A DNA stretch of 5,861 bases from Bacteroidia bacterium (lineage in GTDB: Bacteria; Bacteroidota; Bacteroidia; B-17B0; Aurantibacillaceae). The notes under the pieces are model-generated. The model was not told the DNA's origin. It did not search any database and worked only from the letters and a program-made list of their open reading frames with translations. Position numbers and translations under genes: made by a program. The stretch lies in the NCBI GenBank assembly GCA_014379485.1, contig JACMLS010000347.1, positions 1 through 5,861 on the forward strand, given 5' to 3'. This document shows positions 1-5,861 of the stretch, piece after piece. Each line of letters starts with the position of its first letter. Position 1 is the stretch's first letter.

Positions 1-242
1 CCTTTTTCAGTATTAACTTTGTATTGAATAAGCACCGTCATTACAATACTATCTTCCTCTGTAAAACTGCATATATTTTTTTCTTTCAGAATCACATTGT
101 CATATCCTGAAAAAGCCGGGTTTACACGAATTTCAAAAGCCGGAATCGTATCCCACTTAACCGGTTTAAAATTGTTTTGTGAAAATGAATAAATGAAACC
201 TGAGAAAAAAAAATAAAAGAGTAAAACGCGGAAATTGCCCAT
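1..242 (-). CDS. Exported protein of unknown function, N-terminal part (cut by window edge)
   Basis: An open frame of 80 codons runs from an ATG at 242 to the window edge, so the 3' part is missing. The first 22 residues look like a signal peptide: MGNFR, a phenylalanine/leucine/tyrosine-rich hydrophobic core, then a polar SFSQ boundary. The lack of a cysteine after the core argues against a lipoprotein. The mature part begins NNFKPVKWDTIP and contains YDNVILKEKN followed by alternating hydrophobic residues that suggest beta strands. The stretch resembles the start of DUF3857/transglutaminase-like exported proteins of Bacteroidota, which often have a 'xxAVILxxK' strand here, but this is a weak impression from a short fragment. 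It lies downstream of the permease-peptidase gene but beyond a strong terminator, so it is probably its own transcription unit. No Shine-Dalgarno is seen, as is usual in the phylum. Confidence 0.75.
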   Translation of the reverse strand, partial: MGNFRVLLFYFFFSGFIYSFSQNNFKPVKWDTIPAFEIRVNPAFSGYDNVILKEKNICSFTEEDSIVMTVLIQYKVNTEK

Positions 243-264
243 GCTGAATCAGATCAATTAAGTA

Positions 265-296
265 TAAATATAATTTTTTTATCAGGATCCTGCAAT
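265..296 (-). promoter_or_regulatory. Candidate Bacteroidota-type promoter for the exported-protein gene
   Basis: On the minus strand, ATTG (296-293) is followed after 20 bases by TATATTTA (272-265). This matches the Bacteroidota pattern TTTG ... TAnnTTTG at all but one position of each box. The -7 box ends 22 bases before the ATG at 242, and the element lies just past the terminator of the upstream gene, where a new promoter would be expected. The region is AT-rich, so a chance match is possible. Confidence 0.33.
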
Positions 297-310
297 GTGA
301 CGTATGAAAA

Positions 311-347
311 TAAAAAAAGGGAAAGTTTTCTTCTTTCCCTTTATTTA
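311..347 (-). terminator. Intrinsic terminator of the ABC operon
   Basis: A perfect 10-bp stem (316-325 with 333-342, sequence aaagggaaag and its complement) closes a 7-base loop. After one mismatch the pairing continues for four A/T pairs (311-314 with 344-347). Read on the minus strand, the stem runs into a T-rich tail of seven Ts followed by ATTTTC. It begins 15 bases after the stop codon of the permease-peptidase gene. The plus strand also has a T-rich tail after the stem, so it could work in both directions, but no plus-strand gene ends here. Confidence 0.8.
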
Positions 348-361
348 TTTTGATTTTTTAT

Positions 362-3300
362 TTAGCTTTCGTCGTCGCCCACTTTTATAAAGAGCCCATC
401 TAATGATGGCGCGTCTTTTTCATAAGGGGCACCAAATGCACGGGTGTTATTTTGCGGTGTGCGGTCAATTAATTTATTGTAAGGATCAATTCCCGCTTTA
501 GATGGTTTTTCATCAACAATGATTTCAAAAACCTGGTTCAGTTTTGTTACTTTCATTTTTTTCAGATACAATTCTTTTTCAGATTTTTTTCCTTTGGTAT
601 CTATTTTCTCCGCAAAAATCCCAATATCAATATAATCATTTATAGGAATTTCTTTTTGTGTTCCTAAACTGTCTGCACGGTATTTTACAGAGTTTACTGT
701 TATACTCACTTTGTATTTTCCGTTGGACAGTTGTTTATAAGAAAGATCTTTTATGCTGTTGTTATAAAGTGTAATTGTTTCAAACAAATCTGTGATTACG
801 TATTTTAAACTATCTGGCGTAGTCTGTTTCAGATAATTTACAAATTCAAGCGAAGTTGTGTAAGGTGGTTCCTGGTAGGCAACTTTCTTAATATATCTTT
901 TTAAAACGGCGTTCAGCGTGTCCTCTCCAATGTAATCTCTTAAAGCATACATCACCAAACTCCCTTTGTTATAGTGTATGTATTGCTGGTTTTCAGCAAA
1001 CATAATTGGTAATTCTTTCCGGCTTTCGGTGGCACGGCCAATCAAATACCTATTTAGTTCGTACTCAAGAAATTTCTTTATCTGTTGTTTTCCATATTCT
1101 TTTTCCATTACCATTAATGCAGAGTATTGGCTCATGGTTTCAGACATTAAAGTTGAACCCGCCACATCGGCGCCAATTACCTGGTGGGCCCACCATTGAT
1201 GTGCCACCTCGTGCGCAGTAACATACAAAGGCATGTCAATACTTTCCGGATCATCTTTGTCAACCTTCATGATAAAGCCAATTCCCTCCGAAAACGGGAT
1301 AGTATTAGGAAACGATTGCGCAAAAGTTGCGTAACGCGGAAACTCAAGAATACGCACCTGCCTGTGCTGGTAAGGAGAGAAATTTTTTGTGTAATAGTTC
1401 AGCGCAAGCTTAATGCCCTTAATCATGCGATCAATATTATAAGCATGTTTGGAGTGATAATAAATTTCAATATTTACTTTGTTGTTGGCATCGAGTGGAT
1501 TTACCCACTGATCTTTAATCACCGTGTATTTGGCGGAAAGGAATGGGTAGAAATTTAAAATTTTGCAATCCATTTTATAAGCAAAATATTTTCTGCCATC
1601 TTTTTCCCAGGTTTTCTGTAAATACCCCGGCGCAATGGCAGTTTGGTCTGCTGATGTACTTACAACGCATTCAAAATTTATCCAATCAGCGTCGTGAGAA
1701 ATGTAGGTGTTTTTGTAAGCGGTGGTGTCAAAGACAGAGTTCATGCGGGGCTTATCTTTGAGCCCGTATTTTTTTCTTGTTTTATTATTGTCAATCTCAT
1801 TTCCTTCGCTATAACCAAAGTTGGGCAATACACCGTTGTTAAAAAAAGTTCCGTTGTACAAAATACTGGTTTCGGGATCATCGCTCTTAAATCCTTTAGG
1901 GAAATAAGAAAGGTTATAACTGAATTTAATTGAATCGCCAGGTGCAAGAGGTGCATTCAATTTATAAATGTGCATTCCGTAATCTTTTGCTTCCTCCACT
2001 TTCACAGCCGGTTTCGCGAATGCAAAACTGTTGATCTTTATTTCTGAGATCTCATTTACAATAATTGTATCAATGTTTTTTGAAGTTTTATTTTTAAGCC
2101 ACATAAAACCATCTATTTCCGCCCCTCTTTTCTCGGGAAAAATATTCACGTTTACATTAGATGCGATTAAGCGTGGCTGTGGTGTGGATTCAAAATGTTT
2201 GTATTTTTTTTCATAATCAAATCCCAATTTTTCGAAATATGCTGAGTTGTGCCTTTTGTTGAGTACGCTGATATTATAGTAAATAAAACTTCCGCAGGTT
2301 AAAAATACAATGAGAGTAGCGGCCAGTGCAAGTTTGGCTTTTCCGTTAAAAGTATATTTAGATAAACGGAAACGGGATTTGAGTGATTTTTCTTTCCCTC
2401 TGCTATAAAACCGAATAGAAAAAATAACGAGTAGAAGACCTGCAGCTATCCAATACATTTTCAAAAGCAGAAATACAGTTGGATAATGCCCAAAGGAGTT
2501 TAGATCTGAATAGGTAAGTGCAGCACCCGATGAATTTACAAGATACAAAGGGTTTGACCACTCGAGCGCGCGGAAAACAACGGGCAGAACCAGCACCAAT
2601 ATAAATCCGAATACCCATCCAACAAATTTATTTGAAAACAAAGTCTGAAGGCCAATATAAAACAATGTCATTACCCCGAAAGTCAATAACCTCATTCCAA
2701 AAAATGTGCTGATATATTGAGCAATGTTGATGTCTTTAAAACCAGTAGCGAGCTGATAAATGATACTTGAAATGATCATGATAACAAAGATTGACATCTC
2801 GGTCAGCATCATTCCAAGATATTTTGACCAGAATAAAACTGAGTTGGTAACTGGTGACGCTCCTACCAGTTCATCTACTTTACTGTCTTTTTCTCTATAG
2901 AGCATGGTGCCGGTGGAAAAAAGGGCAAGCAGCATAATCATAAATTGCATTACGGCAGCTCCTATCTCAATCATCTGGTTGGTCATTGGATAAGTATTTG
3001 TTCCATATGGGTTGCCGGCGCTTGCTACAAACGGTACAACCAGTAGAAACAAACAACCTAGTACTACCGCAATAAAAAAGAAAATACTGCGCGTTGCGTT
3101 TCTGAATTCAAACCGTGCGAGGTATAGTATCTGCTTTATGGTTGAACTCAGGTTAAAGTGCCGCGTAACTTTTGGGAGTTCTTCAATGGATCGAATTACA
3201 GAGGAAGCTTTTTCCGTTACTCTTTTTTTGAATCGTAGACCAAAAAAACTAACCGGAGCAAGAAATTGAGAAAAACTAAAGCGCGCATAGCAGAACACCG

Positions 3301-4078
3301 TCATCAATAGTGCAAGGCCAATCCACAATAAGCGGTTGTAAAGAATTACTCCGCTGAAGGGAACCATCATTTGGTTTTGTTCAACAGGTGTCCAGTATTC
3401 AGTTAAATTGCGAAACGCGTTTGAACCCGAGGGATCCAGAAAAGACGCAAAGGTTTTATAATCAAGGTCGCTCCCAAAATTGTCAGCAAAAACTCTGCCC
3501 ACCAGCACAACAACAGCAAAGGCATAACTGAACATTGGGTTTCGGGTAAATGTATTCAACGAAAAATAAACAATACCCTGAAAGAAAATGTTCGGAATAA
3601 TAAAAAGTAAAAAAGGCTGTAAATAATTCATCAAACTGAAGGGCCCAACCTGTGTGTGACCAGAGCCAGATTGAATTCCCACCATTAAGCCTAATAACTC
3701 TCCCACAAAAACCATCACAGCGAAAAAATAGCCGCCAAAAAATCTCCCGAAAAAATAACCGGCCTTCGAAATGGGTTTGGTAAAAAACAACGAATGCGAA
3801 TTATATTTGAAATCTTTATAGATCCCATCGCTCATTAATGAGATAATAAAAATACTATTGAACAGGCCAAGAATGTTTCCGTCGCTGGCCATAAGCAAAC
3901 TGGATATAGAATAGGATGTGTTTACAAAAGCATTGCTTTCGGTATTATCTGGCCCCCAAATGCCCGAGGCCAGAAAACCTAATGAAAGGCCAAGCAAAAA
4001 CAAAAGAGCGAAAAAGATCCAGAAAGAAATTTTCTTCTTCCCGGTTTGCAGTTCAAATCTGAAAAATTCTAGAAACAT
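362..4078 (-). CDS. ABC-2 type permease fused to an M1-family zinc peptidase domain
   Basis: A single 1238-residue chain with two parts. Residues 1-605 are membrane-embedded: about six hydrophobic segments in the first half (roughly 17-40, 68-86, 108-134, 152-174, 183-197, 246-265), six in the second (331-354, 371-393, 413-443, 458-482, 484-506, 533-556) and one more at 583-602. Each half carries ABC-2 permease signatures, for example YKDF...TKPISK at 87-105 and YREKDSKVDEL at 394-404. Residues 606-1238 form an M1-like peptidase: a beta-rich region (640-860), the zinc site HEVAH 956-960 with QWW after it, probable third ligand E980, and YNKG 1036-1039, whose tyrosine matches the catalytic Tyr of the family. 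A beta-rich tail follows (about 1113-1190). GxMEN is absent; PFSEG at 928-932 stands in its place. The ATG start gives the usual permease opening, FFRFEL. The gene follows its ATPase by 44 bp and ends at a terminator. The fusion is a known Bacteroidota type; its substrate and peptidase activity are unknown. Confidence 0.93.
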   Translation of the reverse strand: MFLEFFRFELQTGKKKISFWIFFALLFLLGLSLGFLASGIWGPDNTESNAFVNTSYSISSLLMASDGNILGLFNSIFIISLMSDGIYKDFKYNSHSLFFTKPISKAGYFFGRFFGGYFFAVMVFVGELLGLMVGIQSGSGHTQVGPFSLMNYLQPFLLFIIPNIFFQGIVYFSLNTFTRNPMFSYAFAVVVLVGRVFADNFGSDLDYKTFASFLDPSGSNAFRNLTEYWTPVEQNQMMVPFSGVILYNRLLWIGLALLMTVFCYARFSFSQFLAPVSFFGLRFKKRVTEKASSVIRSIEELPKVTRHFNLSSTIKQILYLARFEFRNATRSIFFFIAVVLGCLFLLVVPFVASAGNPYGTNTYPMTNQMIEIGAAVMQFMIMLLALFSTGTMLYREKDSKVDELVGASPVTNSVLFWSKYLGMMLTEMSIFVIMIISSIIYQLATGFKDINIAQYISTFFGMRLLTFGVMTLFYIGLQTLFSNKFVGWVFGFILVLVLPVVFRALEWSNPLYLVNSSGAALTYSDLNSFGHYPTVFLLLKMYWIAAGLLLVIFSIRFYSRGKEKSLKSRFRLSKYTFNGKAKLALAATLIVFLTCGSFIYYNISVLNKRHNSAYFEKLGFDYEKKYKHFESTPQPRLIASNVNVNIFPEKRGAEIDGFMWLKNKTSKNIDTIIVNEISEIKINSFAFAKPAVKVEEAKDYGMHIYKLNAPLAPGDSIKFSYNLSYFPKGFKSDDPETSILYNGTFFNNGVLPNFGYSEGNEIDNNKTRKKYGLKDKPRMNSVFDTTAYKNTYISHDADWINFECVVSTSADQTAIAPGYLQKTWEKDGRKYFAYKMDCKILNFYPFLSAKYTVIKDQWVNPLDANNKVNIEIYYHSKHAYNIDRMIKGIKLALNYYTKNFSPYQHRQVRILEFPRYATFAQSFPNTIPFSEGIGFIMKVDKDDPESIDMPLYVTAHEVAHQWWAHQVIGADVAGSTLMSETMSQYSALMVMEKEYGKQQIKKFLEYELNRYLIGRATESRKELPIMFAENQQYIHYNKGSLVMYALRDYIGEDTLNAVLKRYIKKVAYQEPPYTTSLEFVNYLKQTTPDSLKYVITDLFETITLYNNSIKDLSYKQLSNGKYKVSITVNSVKYRADSLGTQKEIPINDYIDIGIFAEKIDTKGKKSEKELYLKKMKVTKLNQVFEIIVDEKPSKAGIDPYNKLIDRTPQNNTRAFGAPYEKDAPSLDGLFIKVGDDES

Positions 4079-4122
4079 ATGATGAAATGTAATGTTTGTA
4101 ATTAAAAGTAATTTCTGGCAAT

Positions 4123-4992
4123 TTATTTGCTGGAGATGTTTGAAAAATAAACATCTTCCAAGTTCGGATCAACACCTTCAAAAGATGAATCGGGTGCGTT
4201 GTCTGCAAACACGTGCGCAATTATTTTTCCTTCTGAAACGTGAGTAGAAATTACTTTCATGTTTTTCTTCAATTCTTCCACTTCAGTTTTCTCTATTTTT
4301 TTCTTCCACACTTTTCCTTTTATCGCTTCAATAGTGGCAGATGGTTTTCCTTCTAATAAAATTGTTCCGTGGTTCATGATCACCATATTAGGACAAAGGT
4401 CTTTTACGTCGTCAACAATATGAGTAGAGAGAATGATGATGATATTTTCTCCGATCTCACTCAGTAAATTGTGAAAACGATTTCTTTCCTGCGGATCAAG
4501 TCCGGCAGTTGGTTCATCTACAATTACAATTTTCGGATCGCCCAATAAAGCCTGCGCAATTCCAAAACGCTGACGCATACCGCCGGAGTATTCGCTCAGG
4601 TTTCTTTTGCGTGCGTCAAATAAATTTGTTTGCTGCAACAAGGCGTCGCAAATATCTTTACGCTCTTTTTTATTTGTAATTCCTTTCAGCACAGCAAAAT
4701 GATTTAGCATCTGCTCTCCTGAAACTTTCGGATAAAATCCAAAATCCTGCGGAAGGTATCCGAGAATTTTTCTCACTTCATCTTTTTGTTTTGCAATATT
4801 AATATCGCCCAGCATTAAAGTTCCGCTGTCAGCATCCTGCAAAGTTGCAATAGTTCTCATCAAAGAAGATTTGCCGGCGCCATTTGGCCCAAGCATTCCA
4901 AACATTCCGCGCGGAATGGTAAGGTTAATATTGTTCAGCGCCTTTACTCCATTTGGGTAGGTCTTTGTAAGATTTTCAATTTTCAGTTCCAT
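4123..4992 (-). CDS. ABC transporter ATP-binding protein (ABC-2 exporter type)
   Basis: This 289-residue protein is the cytoplasmic ATPase expected to energise the permease-peptidase encoded 44 bp downstream. All motifs of a working nucleotide-binding domain are visible in order: Walker A GPNGAGKS (35-42), Q-loop LPQ (80-82), signature YSGGMRQR (135-142), Walker B IVIVDEP (155-161) with catalytic E160, D-loop GLDP (164-167) and switch histidine H191. Residues from about 228 on are a small accessory domain ending PNLEDVYF, a typical tail of ATPases paired with ABC-2 permeases. With one nucleotide-binding domain per chain, it presumably dimerises. The ATG at 4992 gives the normal family start (MELKIENLTKTYPNG) and is preceded by an A-rich stretch in place of a Shine-Dalgarno. 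A large inverted repeat ends 14 bases upstream of the start codon. The exported substrate cannot be told from the ATPase. Confidence 0.96.
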   Translation of the reverse strand: MELKIENLTKTYPNGVKALNNINLTIPRGMFGMLGPNGAGKSSLMRTIATLQDADSGTLMLGDINIAKQKDEVRKILGYLPQDFGFYPKVSGEQMLNHFAVLKGITNKKERKDICDALLQQTNLFDARKRNLSEYSGGMRQRFGIAQALLGDPKIVIVDEPTAGLDPQERNRFHNLLSEIGENIIIILSTHIVDDVKDLCPNMVIMNHGTILLEGKPSATIEAIKGKVWKKKIEKTEVEELKKNMKVISTHVSEGKIIAHVFADNAPDSSFEGVDPNLEDVYFSNISSK

Positions 4993-5006
4993 AGATGTTT
5001 TTTTCT

Positions 5007-5117
5007 TGCCACAGATTTCGCGGATTTACACAGATTGAAGGCGCAGATTTTTCTTTTTTAATAATCAAAAAAATAATCTGTGAAAAAAATCTGCGGTAAT
5101 CCGCGCAATCTGTGGCA
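5007..5117. repeat. Imperfect inverted repeat built from CACAGATT / CGCGGATT units
   Basis: The outer arms 5007-5026 and 5098-5117 are complementary at 19 of 20 positions (tgccacagatt, one mismatch, cgcggatt). An inner stem pairs 5042-5052 with 5085-5095 (11 bp). Each arm is itself a tandem of related units: ccacagatt, tcgcggatt, tacacagatt, gcgcagatt on the left, and the same type in reverse complement on the right (aatctgtg, aatctgc, aatccgcg, aatctgtgg). Similar CACAGATT-type intergenic repeats are, from memory, common in Bacteroidota and some other phyla, and I take this as one dispersed copy. If transcribed with the ATPase gene it would fold into a long hairpin ending 14 bases before the start codon. 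On the plus strand it is followed by six Ts, but no plus-strand gene leads into it. Confidence 0.88.
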
Positions 5118-5225
5118 TTTTTTAAGGTGCAAATATGTTAAAAAGCAGCTTGGTAGGGCGATAAAATGTTTTGAAAGGAAGAAAACGGGGATTAGTGGCC
5201 CGCTTTACCTAAAGCTCAATCGGAG

Positions 5226-5256
5226 CAAAGAAAGTGAAGTTCCTATAATTTGCAAA
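5226..5256 (-). promoter_or_regulatory. Candidate promoter for the ABC operon
   Basis: On the minus strand, TTTG (5256-5253) is followed after exactly 19 bases by TTTCTTTG (5233-5226), which differs from TAnnTTTG at one position. Spacing and boxes fit the Bacteroidota pattern. Transcription would start near 5220, giving a leader of about 225 bases that includes the inverted repeat. The match comes from reading an AT-rich interval, so chance cannot be excluded. Confidence 0.3.
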
Positions 5257-5284
5257 AAAGATCAGCACTTCACAAATTTTTTCT

Positions 5285-5312
5285 CTTAGCGAATTTGCGG
5301 AACTTTGGCGAA
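5285..5312. repeat. Possible short array of 9-10 bp GCG-centred units
   Basis: Three related units lie end to end: cttagcgaa (5285-5293), tttgcggaa (5294-5302) and ctttggcgaa (5303-5312). They resemble TTTGCGAA / TTAGCGAA intergenic repeats that I recall from Bacteroidota genomes. No complementary arm is seen nearby, so this would be a single arm or a degenerate copy. With only three imperfect units, a chance origin is possible. Confidence 0.35.
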
Positions 5313-5333
5313 CCTAAAATGAGAATGCTTTAT

Positions 5334-5861
5334 TTAAGCAAGTGACCCGTAAATAAAAAAGGCCGCAACGAAAGAGAAAAAGTTCCAGATCACGAACAAA
5401 AGAAAACTAAGCCAAAGTAAAGGAATAAAATAGAAAAGACAGAACACAACGGCTATCCAAATAATGGAATAGAGAATAATTATAATTGCAGTCTCAGCCT
5501 CAAGTTCTAAAAGTAAATAAAGCATAAGGGCAGCAAGCGGAGGAACAGTAAAGATCAGAAAATACAATAAAATCTCACTCTCAAACGGATTGTTCGACGA
5601 TTTGTGCGATTTTTTTTTATTGACACCACTATTTTTTTTCTGAGGAATAATTTCTTGTTTTCTGTGTTGATAGATGACTTTTACTGATTTATTTTCTTTT
5701 TTGATTGTTTTTATAGGATGTGGTTTTAATTCGCAACTTACATTTGCGGTCACTACCATTTTGGTTTCTGACTTGTTGGAAATCAAATTCGAATCTGGCT
5801 TTGAGAAGCAGCTCTCATTATTGGTAATTAACAATACTTGAGTAAGCTCCGGGTTTTTGCG
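5334..5861 (-). CDS. Small membrane protein of unknown function, 5' end outside the window
   Basis: The frame is open from the window edge at 5861 to a TAA at 5334-5336, giving 175 residues (numbered here from the edge) with no in-frame ATG before residue 35. The true start is therefore probably outside the window; a TTG at 5834 is the only early alternative start. Residues 1-95 are polar, with a lysine-rich stretch (about 51-88: KKENK, QKK, NKKKSHK) that looks disordered and cytoplasm-facing. From about 96 the protein is almost entirely hydrophobic, with two or three membrane segments (roughly 96-118, 123-145, 147-171) ending four residues before the stop. The first segment contains VPPLAAL (106-112), which recalls the PPLAV motif of the small YqaE/Pmp3 membrane proteins, but the rest does not clearly fit. 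I do not recognise a family, and no functional link to the downstream ABC operon is evident. Confidence 0.72.
   Translation of the reverse strand, partial: RKNPELTQVLLITNNESCFSKPDSNLISNKSETKMVVTANVSCELKPHPIKTIKKENKSVKVIYQHRKQEIIPQKKNSGVNKKKSHKSSNNPFESEILLYFLIFTVPPLAALMLYLLLELEAETAIIIILYSIIWIAVVFCLFYFIPLLWLSFLLFVIWNFFSFVAAFFIYGSLA

Larger units (their letters stand above)
4993..5333. other. Gene-free interval upstream of the ABC operon
   Basis: These 341 bases separate the stop of the small membrane-protein gene from the start of the ATPase gene. I see no credible coding frame on either strand. The interval contains the inverted repeat at 5007-5117, a candidate promoter at 5226-5256, a short array of 9-10 bp units at 5285-5312, and a 7-bp inverted repeat (gtgaagt 5234-5240 with acttcac 5267-5273, 26-base loop) flanking the -33 box of the candidate promoter. 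The 7-bp repeat could be an operator, a weak terminator or chance. I find no convincing terminator for the upstream gene, so read-through into the ABC operon is possible. The part from 5118 to 5225 shows nothing I recognise. Confidence 0.7.

Noticed and set aside
978..3269. Several short open frames antisense to or out of frame with the permease-peptidase gene
   Set aside because: The minus-strand gene is intact across the whole region with conserved family motifs; the other frames have low-complexity or featureless products.
4079..4122. Separate promoter or terminator between the ATPase and permease genes
   Set aside because: The 44-bp gap shows neither a hairpin with a T-tail nor paired promoter boxes, which fits a single operon.
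5007..5117. Inverted repeat as the intrinsic terminator of the upstream minus-strand gene
   Set aside because: On the minus strand the stem is followed by an A-rich stretch, not a T-run; only the plus strand has Ts after it, and no plus-strand gene leads into it.
5130..5137. CATATTTG on the minus strand as a -7 promoter box
   Set aside because: It is one base from TAnnTTTG, but no TTTG-like box is found at the right distance upstream; the candidate at 5226-5256 has both boxes.
5080..5289. Plus-strand open frame of 69 codons
   Set aside because: It begins inside the right arm of the inverted repeat and crosses the candidate promoter and the start of the second array. The product has no recognisable features, so it is a chance frame in non-coding DNA.
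5334..5834. TTG at 5834 as the real start of the small membrane-protein gene
   Set aside because: The frame stays open for nine more codons to the window edge and no start signal is seen near the TTG, so a start outside the window is more likely.

Overview
The window looks like a piece of a Bacteroidota chromosome. It is AT-rich, and its start codons lack Shine-Dalgarno sequences and follow A/T-rich leaders. Candidate promoters fit the TTTG / TAnnTTTG pattern of that phylum. The central gene fuses an ABC-2 permease to an M1-type peptidase, an architecture I know mainly from Bacteroidota. All four supported genes are on the minus strand, so transcription runs from high to low coordinates. I could not determine the genus.

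In order of transcription: (1) 5861-5334 is the 3' part of a small membrane-protein gene whose frame is open to the window edge; it has a lysine-rich linker followed by a strongly hydrophobic C-terminus. (2) 5333-4993 is a 341-base gene-free stretch. It holds a large imperfect inverted repeat built from units of about 9-10 bp (5007-5117), a candidate promoter (5226-5256) and a short second array (5285-5312). (3) 4992-4123 encodes a complete ABC transporter ATPase with all nucleotide-binding motifs. (4) 4078-362, only 44 bp further on, encodes a 1238-residue protein with about 13 membrane segments followed by a zinc-metallopeptidase domain. (5) 347-311 is a strong hairpin terminator. (6) 242-1 is the 5' part of a gene for an exported protein, with its own candidate promoter.

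The ATPase and the permease-peptidase very probably form one operon and one machine. The ATPase would dimerise and drive a membrane unit whose two halves are an internal duplication in a single chain. Charge distribution suggests that the last membrane segment carries the peptidase domain to the periplasmic face, so an exporter and a peptidase would be physically coupled. The substrate is unknown.

The features most worth a second look are in the peptidase. It has HEXXH-X19-E spacing instead of the usual M1 X18, and no recognisable GxMEN motif, although a candidate equivalent glutamate and the catalytic tyrosine are present. The inverted repeat, which ends 14 bases before the ATPase start codon, is also notable. 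The operon type as a whole is already known in the phylum as an annotated but, to my knowledge, functionally uncharacterised family, so I do not claim a new system.
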